Source: Aquabacter sediminis
Lineage (GTDB): Bacteria > Pseudomonadota > Alphaproteobacteria > Rhizobiales > Xanthobacteraceae
Direction: 5' to 3'
DNA: 64,000 bases
Assembly (NCBI RefSeq): GCF_028863665.1
Contig: NZ_JARBFX010000003.1
Span: 530,782-594,781, forward strand
The notes beneath the pieces were generated by a model, which searched no databases, was not told where the DNA came from, and worked only from the letters and a program-made list of their open reading frames with translations. The translations under genes and the position numbers were made by a program. The number at the start of each line of letters is the position of its first letter. Position 1 is the first letter of the stretch. This document shows positions 9,365 through 17,907 of the stretch, in pieces.

Positions 9365-12337
9365 CTAGTCTGCCGCGTCTTCGAGCACGCGGGTGAAGAT
9401 CTCCCGCACCTTGGCCTGCGTCTCGCCAAGATCGGCATCGAGCGTCGAGAAGTCCGGCATCTGGCCGGCACGGGCGAGAAGCGCGCGCAGGGCCGGGCTC
9501 ACCTCTCCGGTCAAAGCGTGGGTGTCGAGCGACAGGCGCAGCACCTGGGTCAAGTCCTGGTAGAGGCCGCAGGCCTTCGAGAGGGTCTCCACATCCGCCG
9601 CCGGCAAGAGGCCCAGCCAGCCGGCCACCGCCAGCACGCGGGCCGTAGCCGTATCGACGATCTCGGGATGGGTGGCCGCGTTGACCAGCACCAGATATTG
9701 GGCGAGGAACTCCACATCCACTTGCCCGCCCGCCGCGTGCTTGAGGTTCCAGCGCTCGCTTTCGCCTTTCTCGGCGGCAATGGCCCGGCGCATGTCCAGG
9801 ATGTCGCCGGCGATCAGGCGGCGGTCGCGGGGCCGGCTGAGCACCTGGAGAATGACCGCCTCCACCCGCTCGGCAAAGCCGTCCGTCGCCGCGATGACCC
9901 GGGCGCGGGTGAGCGCCATATGCTCCCAGGCCCAGGCCTCGGTGCGCTGATAGCTCTCAAAGGAGGCAAGGCGCGTCGCCACCGGGCCGGCCCGGCCGGA
10001 CGGGCGCAGGCGCAGGTCCACGTCATAAAGCTTGCCCGCATTGGTCAAGGCGGTGAGGGCGGAGACCAGGCGCTGGGTGAAGCGGGCGAAATAATGGGGT
10101 CCCACCAGCGGGCGCGGACCGTCCGAGGCCACGCCCGCATCGCCCTCATAGTCATAGAGCACGATGAGATCGAGGTCGGAGCCGGCGGTCATCTCCCGGC
10201 CGCCGAGCTTGCCCATGGCCACCACGGCGGTGGCCGCGCCGGGAATGGCGCCATGGGTCTCCACGAAGCGGGCGAAAACGCGCTTGTGCAGGGCGCGGAT
10301 GATCACATCGGCGAGCGCCGCATAGGCCTCCCCTGCCCGCTCGGCCGCCAGCGTGCCGGAAACGATGCGCACACCGATGAGCACATGCTGCTCCTGCCGG
10401 AAGCGGCGTGCGCGGTCCAGCTGGTCCTCGTCATTCTCCGCCGTATCGAGCAGCGCATCGAGGCGCCGCTCCAGGGTGGCGACATCAGGCAGGATGTTGA
10501 AGAAGGCGGGATCCAGCAGCGCGTCCAGCAAGGAGGGCTGGCGCGCCAGCGTTTCGCCCAGGCGGGGCGCTGTGGTCAGCACATTGGCCAGCAGGCGCAC
10601 CAGATCGGGATGGCGATGCAGGGCCGGCAGAAGCTGGCTGCCGGACAGGTCGGTCAGGAACCGGTCCATGGCCACCAGCGCGCCGTCGGGGTCCCCGCCC
10701 CGGGAGAATTGCTCCAGCAGGAGCGGGGCGATGGCGGCCAAATGCCCCCGCGCCGCCTCGCTCTTGAGCGCCCGATAGCTGCCCGCCAGCCAGCCCCGCA
10801 CCCGCGCACTCGCCTGGGCCGGCTCGCGGAAGCCAAGGCGGGCGAGGGCGGCCAGGGTCGCGCGGTCGTCCTGGTCGGCCGGGAAGGACAATTGGCCGTC
10901 GAGCGCGGCGGGCGGCGGCGCATCCTCGAACAATTGGGAATAATGGTGCTGGACCCGGATGAGCCGATCCACCAGCGCAGCGGCGAAGGCGTCGCGGTCG
11001 GGATAGCCCATGAAACGGGCGAACTGGGCGAGCGCGTCCGCCTGCTCCGGCAGGACATGGCTCTGGGCATCCGCCACCATCTGGATGCGGTGCTCCACCC
11101 GGCGCAGGAACACATAGGCGTCGGCCAGGTCGTCCCGCACCGCCGAATCGATCCAGCGGTCGGAGACAAGGGCATCGAGGGCGGAAAGGGTGCGCGGGGA
11201 GCGCAGGTTCGGGTCGCGCCCGCCGGCGATCAATTGCTGGGTCTGGACGAAGAATTCCACCTCGCGGATGCCGCCGCGCCCGAGCTTCACATTATGCCCT
11301 TCCACCGCCACCACATCGTGGCCGCGAAAGGCATGGATCTCGCGCTTCATGGCATGGACGTCGGCGATGGCCTGATAGTCCAGCACGCGCCGCCACACGA
11401 AGGGGGAGAGTTCGGCGAGGTAGGCGCGCCCCACCCCCAGGTCGCCGGCCACCGCCCGCGCCTTGATATAGGCCGCCCGCTCCCAGGTGGCGCCCTCCCG
11501 CTCGTAATAAGCGAGCGCGGCGGCGGTGGAGAGGGCAATCTGGGTGGAGCCGGGATCGGGCCTCAGGCGCAAGTCCACGCGCAGCACATAGCCGTCGCCC
11601 GTGCGCTCCTGGAGCATGCGCACCAGGCCCTTGGTGATCTTCACGAAGAAGGGCGAGGGTTCGACGCCGTCTTTGAGCGGCGCCACGTCGCGGTCATAGA
11701 CCACGATCAGGTCGACGTCGGAGGAATAGTTCAATTCGCGGGCGCCATGCTTGCCCATGGCGATTACGGCGAGGCCGCAGCCCCACGCCGGGTTCAGCGG
11801 ATCGGGGCTGAGAAGGCGCCCTTCGGCTGCCGCTTCCCGGAGCAGGAAGTCCAGGGCGCTCGAGACGGCCGTGTCGGCCACGTCGGTGAGGGCGCCGGTG
11901 ACGGCGGTCAGGTCGAAGACGCCGCCGATGTCGGCCAGCGCGATGACCAGCGCCGCTTCCGCCCGCATGCGGCGCAGCGCGCGCATGGCTGCCGCCTCAT
12001 CGGCCGCCGCAGCCACCGCCGCACGGCCTTCCGCCACCAACGCGGCGATTCGCGCATCGGGTGCCGTCTCCAGCGCCGTGACGAGGCGCATCGGGTCGGT
12101 CCGGACGATCTCCAGAAGGAAGGGCGAGGCCTCGGCAATGCCGAGCAGCACCCGGTGGGCGAGCGGGAAGGCCTCGAAGGTCTCTTCCATCGCGGCGCGC
12201 CGGTGGGCATCGAGGCCTTCGAGCACCTGTTCCAGGCGAATGGAGGCGGTCGCCGGATCGGCAACGACCGGTCCTTCCCGCATCAGCGATGCGAGGCCGG
12301 GAGAGAGGGTCGAATCCGTTGCGTCGCAGCGATCCAT
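9365..12337 (-). CDS. glnE: Bifunctional glutamine synthetase adenylyltransferase/deadenylase
   Basis: GlnE adds AMP to glutamine synthetase when nitrogen is plentiful and removes it when nitrogen is scarce, under PII control; it acts in the cytosol. The 990 residues carry the two expected nucleotidyltransferase domains: the N-terminal deadenylase with GKHGARELNYSSDVDLIVVY and the C-terminal adenylyltransferase with GKLGGREMTAGSDLDLIVLY, separated by the helical central region. The ATG at 12337 follows AGGAAGG; a GTG 18 bases upstream is possible. It lies downstream of the two-component genes on the same strand, about 125 bases away, and is probably independently transcribed or co-transcribed with them. 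Confidence 0.96.
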   Translation of the reverse strand: MDRCDATDSTLSPGLASLMREGPVVADPATASIRLEQVLEGLDAHRRAAMEETFEAFPLAHRVLLGIAEASPFLLEIVRTDPMRLVTALETAPDARIAALVAEGRAAVAAAADEAAAMRALRRMRAEAALVIALADIGGVFDLTAVTGALTDVADTAVSSALDFLLREAAAEGRLLSPDPLNPAWGCGLAVIAMGKHGARELNYSSDVDLIVVYDRDVAPLKDGVEPSPFFVKITKGLVRMLQERTGDGYVLRVDLRLRPDPGSTQIALSTAAALAYYEREGATWERAAYIKARAVAGDLGVGRAYLAELSPFVWRRVLDYQAIADVHAMKREIHAFRGHDVVAVEGHNVKLGRGGIREVEFFVQTQQLIAGGRDPNLRSPRTLSALDALVSDRWIDSAVRDDLADAYVFLRRVEHRIQMVADAQSHVLPEQADALAQFARFMGYPDRDAFAAALVDRLIRVQHHYSQLFEDAPPPAALDGQLSFPADQDDRATLAALARLGFREPAQASARVRGWLAGSYRALKSEAARGHLAAIAPLLLEQFSRGGDPDGALVAMDRFLTDLSGSQLLPALHRHPDLVRLLANVLTTAPRLGETLARQPSLLDALLDPAFFNILPDVATLERRLDALLDTAENDEDQLDRARRFRQEQHVLIGVRIVSGTLAAERAGEAYAALADVIIRALHKRVFARFVETHGAIPGAATAVVAMGKLGGREMTAGSDLDLIVLYDYEGDAGVASDGPRPLVGPHYFARFTQRLVSALTALTNAGKLYDVDLRLRPSGRAGPVATRLASFESYQRTEAWAWEHMALTRARVIAATDGFAERVEAVILQVLSRPRDRRLIAGDILDMRRAIAAEKGESERWNLKHAAGGQVDVEFLAQYLVLVNAATHPEIVDTATARVLAVAGWLGLLPAADVETLSKACGLYQDLTQVLRLSLDTHALTGEVSPALRALLARAGQMPDFSTLDADLGETQAKVREIFTRVLEDAAD

Positions 12338-12462
12338 TGCCTTCCTAAAGGGCACGATGCAACGGGCCTGTGCAAGCCCTTACCGGCGCGATCCTTAAGG
12401 CCGCTTCCAACGGATTGCAGACGGTAAAAACTGCACGCCTGACAGGCAGTCTGCAAATCCGC

Positions 12463-13869
12463 TCACGGGTTCGCCGGTCGCGCAGGAAGATGCAGGCAGA
12501 CGCGCAAGCCCGGCGCGCCATCTTCCAGCGCGATGCGACCGCCATGAAGCCGGGCCACCGCCGAAACGAGCGAGAGTCCGAGGCCCGAGCCCGGCCGGCT
12601 GCGGCTGGCATCCAGCCGCACGAACCGCTCCAGCACCCGGTCGCGGTCTTGGGCGGGAATGCCCGGCCCGGTATCGCGCACGCCGATGACGGCTTCCTCG
12701 CCCTCTCGCCGCAGCGTCACCTCGATGCGGCCGCGGCTGCCATCGGCCGAAGTGCCATACTTGATGGCATTGTCCACGAGGTTCGCCAGCGCCTGGGCGA
12801 GCAATTCCCGCACGCCATGCACCTCCACGGGTTCGGCGGAGACTGTCAGGTCCAGGCCCTGCTCGTCCGCCAGCGGCTCGTAGAGCTCGGCCACGTTTTC
12901 CACGATGGCGGCGAGGTCCAGGTCCACCATGTTGCCCCGCGCCTGCCCGGCTTCCGCGCGGGCGATCATGAGCAGGGCATCGAAGGTGCGGATCAGGCCG
13001 TCGCTTTCCTCAATGGTGGTTTCCAGCGCCGCGCGCCAGTCCTCCTCGCTCGATGCATTGCGCAGCGCCTCCTCGGCGCGGTTACGCAGGCGGGTGAGCG
13101 GGGTCTTCAGGTCGTGGGCGATGTTGTCCGAGACCTCCTTCAGGCCGCTCATCAGGGACTCGATGCGATCCAGCATGGCGTTGAGGCTGTGGGCGAGGCG
13201 GTCGAACTCGTCGTCGGTGCCATCCACCGCGAGGCGGCCGCTGAGGTCGCCCGCCATGATGGTCTCGGAGGTGGCAGTCATGGAATCGATGCGCTTGAGC
13301 ACGCGCCGGGTGACGAAGAAGCCGCCCACAAGGCCCAGCACCAGGATGATGGCGAGCGCCCCCTGGGCGGGCCGCACCACCATCTGGCGCAGCGTGTCGC
13401 GCTCCTCGATGTCGCGCCCCACCAGCAGGCGGAACCCGCCGGGCAGGATAAAGACCTGCACGAAGGCAAGATTCTCCTTCGCCCCCGGCTCCTCGGAGCG
13501 GCGATAGGGGGTGAAGGTCGTGCCGGGCTTGTCGAGGAGGCCGAGCGGCAGGTCCGAGACGTTGGAGGCCAGCACCTCGCCATTATAGGTGGCCAGCAGA
13601 TAGATGGAGGAACCGGGCCGTCGCGTGCGCCGGTCGATGACCAGGACGAGCCGCTGGATGCCGCCGATGCGATACTGCTCGGCCAGTGCCTGCACTTCCG
13701 TTTGCACATTCTCCGCCACTTGCGCCTCGATGAGCTGGCGGGTGTGCCAGGCCACGTAGCCGATCATGAAGACGGCGAAGAGAGCGAAGATGACGAGATA
13801 GGCGGCCAGCAGCTTGAAGGCCGTGGTGCGCACCAGCCGGAAGAGATCGCGCCGCACCTTCATGGCCAT
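12463..13869 (-). CDS. Sensor histidine kinase with HAMP domain (EnvZ/QseC class)
   Basis: A 468-residue inner-membrane kinase. One membrane segment at about residues 15-37, a periplasmic loop of about 125 residues, a second segment at about 165-187, then HAMP, a HisKA box NIAHDLKTPLTRLRNRAEEA with the phospho-accepting His, and a HATPase domain (NLVDNAIKYG, DTGPGIPAQD, GSGLGLSLV). It sits 46 bases after the response-regulator gene on the same strand, so the two form a pair. The signal is unknown; the neighbouring degP suggests an envelope role, by inference only. No clear ribosome-binding site is visible and an ATG two codons inside is an alternative start. Confidence 0.88.
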   Translation of the reverse strand: MAMKVRRDLFRLVRTTAFKLLAAYLVIFALFAVFMIGYVAWHTRQLIEAQVAENVQTEVQALAEQYRIGGIQRLVLVIDRRTRRPGSSIYLLATYNGEVLASNVSDLPLGLLDKPGTTFTPYRRSEEPGAKENLAFVQVFILPGGFRLLVGRDIEERDTLRQMVVRPAQGALAIILVLGLVGGFFVTRRVLKRIDSMTATSETIMAGDLSGRLAVDGTDDEFDRLAHSLNAMLDRIESLMSGLKEVSDNIAHDLKTPLTRLRNRAEEALRNASSEEDWRAALETTIEESDGLIRTFDALLMIARAEAGQARGNMVDLDLAAIVENVAELYEPLADEQGLDLTVSAEPVEVHGVRELLAQALANLVDNAIKYGTSADGSRGRIEVTLRREGEEAVIGVRDTGPGIPAQDRDRVLERFVRLDASRSRPGSGLGLSLVSAVARLHGGRIALEDGAPGLRVCLHLPARPANP

Positions 13870-13915
13870 GGCGCCCCGCGCGCCGCGCCGCAGGCGGGGA
13901 GCCCTTGCGCCCCGC

Positions 13916-14596
13916 TCACCTCAAACCTTCTCGCACCATGTAGCCGGCGCCGCGCACCGTGTGCAGCAGCGGCACGTCGAAGCCCTTGTCGATCTTGGAC
14001 CGCAGGCGCGAGACATGCACATCGATCACGTTGGTCTGGGGATCGAAGTGATAATCCCACACGTTTTCCAGCAGCATGGTGCGCGTCACCACCTGCCCGG
14101 CATGGCGCATGAGATATTCCAGCAGGCGGAACTCGCGCGGCTGGAGGGGAATGTCCTTGCCGGCGCGGCTCACCCGGTGGGCGAGGCGGTCCAGTTCCAG
14201 ATCCCCGACCCGATAGACGGTATCCGCCGCATGGGGTGCCGCGCGGCGGGAGAGGGCTTCCACGCGCGCCAGAAGCTCGGTGAAGGCATAGGGCTTGGGC
14301 AGATAGTCGTCGCCACCGGCCCGAAGGCCCACCACCCGGTCGTCCACCTGCCCAAGGGCGGACAGGATGAGCACCGGTGTCTTTTCGCCACGGGCCCGCA
14401 ATTCGGACACCACGGACAGGCCGTCCCGGCGCGGCAGCATGCGGTCCACCACCAGCACGTCAAAGCGGCCGTCGAGGGCAAGGCTCAGCCCTTCCTCTCC
14501 GTCGGCAGCATGCTCCACCACATGCCCGGCCTCGCGGAAGGCTTTGCGCAGATAGTCGGCCGCATCCCGGTCGTCCTCGATGAGGAGCAGGCGCAT
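13916..14596 (-). CDS. OmpR-family response regulator
   Basis: A 226-residue regulator: a receiver domain with the acidic pair in LIEDD (residues 5-9), the phospho-Asp in VLVVDRMLP, and the conserved Lys in DYLPKPYAF, followed by a winged-helix DNA-binding domain that includes RTMLLENVWDYHFDPQTNVI. The ATG at 14596 is chosen because MRLLLIEDD matches the family N-terminus; an ATG 12 codons upstream is also open, and neither has a strong ribosome-binding site. It is the first gene of a pair with the downstream kinase and follows degP on the same strand past a terminator-like hairpin. Confidence 0.88.
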   Translation of the reverse strand: MRLLLIEDDRDAADYLRKAFREAGHVVEHAADGEEGLSLALDGRFDVLVVDRMLPRRDGLSVVSELRARGEKTPVLILSALGQVDDRVVGLRAGGDDYLPKPYAFTELLARVEALSRRAAPHAADTVYRVGDLELDRLAHRVSRAGKDIPLQPREFRLLEYLMRHAGQVVTRTMLLENVWDYHFDPQTNVIDVHVSRLRSKIDKGFDVPLLHTVRGAGYMVREGLR

Positions 14597-14679
14597 GGCG
14601 AACGGATCACCCTGGTCAAGATTCGTCGTCATCGCAGTCTATAGCCCATCTGCGGAAGGTTTGCCGTGAAAACGAGAAA

Positions 14680-14708
14680 GGCGCGGAGAGCGAAAAGCTC
14701 CCCGCGCC
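14680..14708 (-). terminator. Probable rho-independent terminator of degP
   Basis: A 12-bp stem with one mismatch (GGCGCGGAGAGC / GCTCCCCGCGCC, loop GAAAA) followed on the minus strand by the T-rich TTTCTCGTTTTC. It separates degP from the response-regulator gene. Confidence 0.65.
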
Positions 14709-14800
14709 GGCCAAACCGGGGCGGCTTTGGGCGACGGAAGCGCCACCTCGGCTCGACGCCTCAAGGCACGACTTGGCACGCTCCCCTTCAGGGGTGCAGC

Positions 14801-14837
14801 CCGGCCCTCGCTCCGTCTTTGCGCGAGCGAGGGCCGG
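14801..14837. repeat. 12-bp inverted repeat downstream of degP
   Basis: CCGGCCCTCGCT and its exact complement AGCGAGGGCCGG, 13-base loop, 58 bases past the degP stop and upstream of the T-tailed hairpin. Likely a second RNA hairpin in the degP 3' untranslated region. Confidence 0.5.
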
Positions 14838-14894
14838 CCGCCCCCTCTCGGGCGCGCACGGGTTGCGGAAGCCGATCCCGGCTTCCGGCCCGCC

Positions 14895-16457
14895 TCAGCC
14901 GCCCGCCTTGTTGTCGAGGGCGATGGCCACGAAGCGCACGCCCTGGTCGTTCTTCACCCGCACCAGCACCGCCTTGCGGTTCTCCGCCTTGGCGGAGGCA
15001 AAGCCGTCCTGCACGTCCTTCGGCGAGGCGACGGACTTGCCGCCCACGTCGAGGATCACGTCGCCGGAGCGGATGCCGCGCTGGGCGGCGGGGCCGGAGG
15101 GATCCACCTCGGTCACCACCACACCCTCGGAGCCAGCACCCTGCACGCTCTTGGCGGGGGCAAGCTGGAGACCCAGGCGCGGCACGCTCTGGCCGGAGAG
15201 AGCGCCGTCCTTGTCAGAGAGGCTGGCTTGCTGCTCGCCCGGCAGCTGGTCGAGCTTCACGGCCATCTGGAGGGTCTTGCCATCGCGGATCACCGAGAGC
15301 TGCACCGAAGTGCCCGGCTTCATCATCCCGATCTTCTTGGACAGGTCGCGGGCGTCCTTGACCACGTCGCCATTCACCTTGGCGATCACGTCGCCGCTCT
15401 TGAGGCCCGCCTTGGCCGCGGGGGCGTCGGGCTGCACCTGGGCGATCAGCGCGCCTTCGGTACCGTTGAGGCCGAGCCCAGAAGCCAAGTCGTCCGTCAC
15501 CGGCTGGATCTGCACGCCAATGTAGCCGCGGGCCACCTTGCCGTTCTCGCGCAGCTGGTTCACCACCGTCTTCACGGTCTCGGCCGGGATGGCGAAGGCG
15601 ATGCCCACATTGCCGCCGGAGGGCGAGACGATGGCGGTGTTCATGCCGATGACCTCGCCATTGAGGCCGAAGGTCGGGCCACCCGAATTGCCGCGATTGA
15701 CCGCCGCGTCGATCTGGATGAAGTCGTCATAGGGGCCGGCGCCGATGTCGCGGCCGCGGGCCGATACGATGCCGGCGGTCACCGTGCCGCCGAGGCCGAA
15801 GGGATTGCCCACCGCGATCACCCAGTCACCCACGCGGGGCGCGGCGTCGGAGAGCTTCACCCACGGCAGGTCGGTCTTGCCCTCGATCTTCAGCAGCGCC
15901 ACGTCGGTGCGCGGATCGGTGCCGATGACCTTGGCCACATAATCCTTGCCGTCGGTGGTGGTGACATCCACCTCGCTGGCGCCGTCCACCACGTGGTTGT
16001 TGGTCACCACATAGCCGTCGGCGGAGATGATGAAGCCGGAGCCCTGGCCCACCACGCGGCGCTCGGACGGGCCGCCACGGTCAGCCTTGGGACCGCGCGG
16101 ACCCATGGGGCCATTGGGACCACCCTCGAAGCCGAACCGCTTCAGGAAGCGCTCGATCTGGGGCGGCACGTCGCCGCCAAGGCCGCCCATGCCCTCTTCG
16201 CCCATAGCCATGGACTGGGCATTCACGTCCTTCTTGACCTTCACCGAGACCACGGCGGGCGACACCTTCTCGACGATGTCGGCGAAGGAATTCTGGCCCG
16301 GGGCCGTATTGGTGGCGATCTGCGCCATGGCCGGGCTGGCATAGGGCGGAACGAACTGGCCGGCCACCACCCCGGTGACGGCGAGACCGACGACACCGGC
16401 GAGCAGCAGGTTGCGGCGGCGACGGATGCGAGAGGAAGAAGGCGTGGTTCCAGTCAT
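14895..16457 (-). CDS. degP: Do-family periplasmic serine protease
   Basis: A 520-residue DegP/HtrA-type protease that degrades or refolds misfolded envelope proteins. An N-terminal basic segment RRRRNLLLAG and a hydrophobic stretch to about residue 45 form a signal peptide or anchor. The catalytic triad is visible: His in TNNHVVDG, Asp in RTDVALLKIE, Ser in NRGNSGGPTF; two PDZ domains follow (about 290-380 and 410-500). A Gly/Met/Pro-rich linker (GPNGPMGPRGP) precedes the protease core. GAGAG stands upstream of the ATG at 16457, preferred to a TTG 18 bases further out. The two-component pair downstream may respond to the same envelope stress. Confidence 0.95.
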   Translation of the reverse strand: MTGTTPSSSRIRRRRNLLLAGVVGLAVTGVVAGQFVPPYASPAMAQIATNTAPGQNSFADIVEKVSPAVVSVKVKKDVNAQSMAMGEEGMGGLGGDVPPQIERFLKRFGFEGGPNGPMGPRGPKADRGGPSERRVVGQGSGFIISADGYVVTNNHVVDGASEVDVTTTDGKDYVAKVIGTDPRTDVALLKIEGKTDLPWVKLSDAAPRVGDWVIAVGNPFGLGGTVTAGIVSARGRDIGAGPYDDFIQIDAAVNRGNSGGPTFGLNGEVIGMNTAIVSPSGGNVGIAFAIPAETVKTVVNQLRENGKVARGYIGVQIQPVTDDLASGLGLNGTEGALIAQVQPDAPAAKAGLKSGDVIAKVNGDVVKDARDLSKKIGMMKPGTSVQLSVIRDGKTLQMAVKLDQLPGEQQASLSDKDGALSGQSVPRLGLQLAPAKSVQGAGSEGVVVTEVDPSGPAAQRGIRSGDVILDVGGKSVASPKDVQDGFASAKAENRKAVLVRVKNDQGVRFVAIALDNKAGG

Positions 16458-16749
16458 CGGGACGTCGTCTCTCAAGTTTTTGCCCCCCCTGGGGCACCCT
16501 TGAGAGGGAATGTAGAAACGTGACCCTTACAGCTCCCTGGCTATGGGATTACCGATCTGTAATGCGCGTCACGGCTGCGTGAGCGGACCGCTCACGGCGA
16601 GGAGAAAGCCCACCCGCGCCCTTCTCGAAACGGCGGATGGCGCCCCGAAGGCAACACATGCGCCGGACTGCTGGAATAGAAGGACGGTGGTCTTGGAGGC
16701 GGGCCTGGGCAGCCCTCGGCCGCCCCGCGCGTGACCGGAACGCGCGTTG
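16458..16749. other. Intergenic stretch upstream of degP
   Basis: No gene is supported here. The part next to degP should hold its promoter, but no clear -35/-10 pair could be assigned. The one structured element is the palindrome at 16578-16596. Confidence 0.5.
16578..16596. promoter_or_regulatory. 19-bp perfect palindrome upstream of degP
   Basis: CGTGAGCGG-A-CCGCTCACG, two 9-bp arms around one base, centred 130 bases before the degP start. The near-absent spacer fits a dimeric protein-binding site better than a terminator. The regulator is unknown. Confidence 0.4.
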
Positions 16750-16771
16750 CCCGCCGCCTCTCGGCGGCGGG
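16750..16771 (-). terminator. Stem-loop after the TctC-type gene
   Basis: CCCGCCGCC / GGCGGCGGG, 4-base loop TCTC, 27 bases past the stop of the binding-protein gene. No T-run follows on the minus strand, so termination efficiency is uncertain. Confidence 0.45.
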
Positions 16772-16797
16772 TTCGTCAAGGTCCGCCCGTGTGCGGC

Positions 16798-17781
16798 TCA
16801 GGTCGGCTCGAACTTGGCCGCGCGCAACAGCTCGGTGCCCTTCTTGAGATAGGCCCGCTGGAAGGTATCGAACGCGGCCGGCGTCTCGGTCGTGGGCTCG
16901 ACGCCGATCTTGGCCAGCTGCCCGCTGGCAGCCAGAGCCGCCACTGCTGCGTTGATCGCCCCGTTCAGGGTGGTCACCAGATCTGCGGGCATGTCCTTGG
17001 GGCCCCACACGCCGTACCAGGAAAACTGGTTCAGCCCGGGCATGCCGCTCTCCGCGGCGGTCGGCACGTTCGGCGCCAGCGCGGTGCGCACATCGGAGGT
17101 GAGGGCAATGGCCCTCACATTGCCGGACTGCGCCGAGGGGAGCAACGCCAGCACCGGGTCGATCATCAGCTGCACATTGCCGCCGGACACGTCCAGCAGG
17201 CCCGGAGCCGTGCCGCGATAGGGGATCACATCGAGGTCGAGGCCGGCCAGGCGGTTGAACTCCAGCTCCGCCAGATGGCCGGGAGAGCCCATGGCCGAGG
17301 CGGCGAAGTTCCATTCCGTGGGCGACTTGCGTGCGGCGGCGACGATCTCGGAAATGGTGGTCTGTGGCCGCTTGGGCGACATGACCAGGATCATGGGCGC
17401 CACGCCGGCCCGGGCGATGGGGGTGAAATCGGTAATGGGATCATAGGGCGCCGATTTCATCACCGAGCCCACCATCACCTGCGTGCCCGCCGAGAACAGG
17501 ATATTGTAGCCGTCGGGATCGGACTTCCGCACCGCATTGCCGCCCACCGAGCCATTGGCGCCGCTGCGATTGTCCACCACGACGGTGTAGTTCTTCAGGT
17601 CGCGCAATTGCTGGGCGATGAGGCGGGCAAAGACGTCCACGCCGCCACCAGGCGCAAACGGCACCACCATCTTGATGGGGCGGTTAGGAAAATCGTTTGC
17701 CGCCGCCGGCAAGGAGGCGGACAGGAGGCCCGCGCCCATGAGGGCGGCCGAGGAGATCAGGAAGTCGCGTCTCTTGAGCAT
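16798..17781 (-). CDS. Tripartite tricarboxylate transporter (TctC/Bug) substrate-binding protein
   Basis: A 327-residue periplasmic Bug-family receptor. Residues 1-28 hold a twin-arginine-like leader (KRRDFLISSAALMG) and an ASLPAAA cleavage region. The mature protein has family hallmarks: NRPIKMVVPFAPGGGVDVFAR, then VVDNRSGANGSVGG and the SPGHLAELEFNRLAG region. The ATG at 17781 is preceded by GGAGG. No TctA/TctB membrane genes are in the window, which is common for orphan Bug receptors. It lies downstream of the DapA-like gene, but a strong terminator separates them, so it may have its own promoter. The ligand, probably a small carboxylate, is inferred from the family. Confidence 0.88.
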   Translation of the reverse strand: MLKRRDFLISSAALMGAGLLSASLPAAANDFPNRPIKMVVPFAPGGGVDVFARLIAQQLRDLKNYTVVVDNRSGANGSVGGNAVRKSDPDGYNILFSAGTQVMVGSVMKSAPYDPITDFTPIARAGVAPMILVMSPKRPQTTISEIVAAARKSPTEWNFAASAMGSPGHLAELEFNRLAGLDLDVIPYRGTAPGLLDVSGGNVQLMIDPVLALLPSAQSGNVRAIALTSDVRTALAPNVPTAAESGMPGLNQFSWYGVWGPKDMPADLVTTLNGAINAAVAALAASGQLAKIGVEPTTETPAAFDTFQRAYLKKGTELLRAAKFEPT

Positions 17782-17867
17782 GGTTTCCTCCAAGGCGCCC
17801 TTCTTGTTCTGGGTGGGCGGCCGTTTGGTATCAGACGTTATCGTCTCTTCAGGTTGGTGTGAAAACA

Positions 17868-17895
17868 CCTCCCGCCGATCCAGACCGGCGGGAGG
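17868..17895 (-). terminator. Rho-independent terminator after the DapA-like gene
   Basis: Stem CCTCCCGCC / GGCGGGAGG with a 10-base loop; on the minus strand it is followed by TGTTTTC. It lies between the DapA-like stop and the tctC-type start. Confidence 0.65.
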
Positions 17896-17907
17896 CGCAA
17901 GAGGTCG

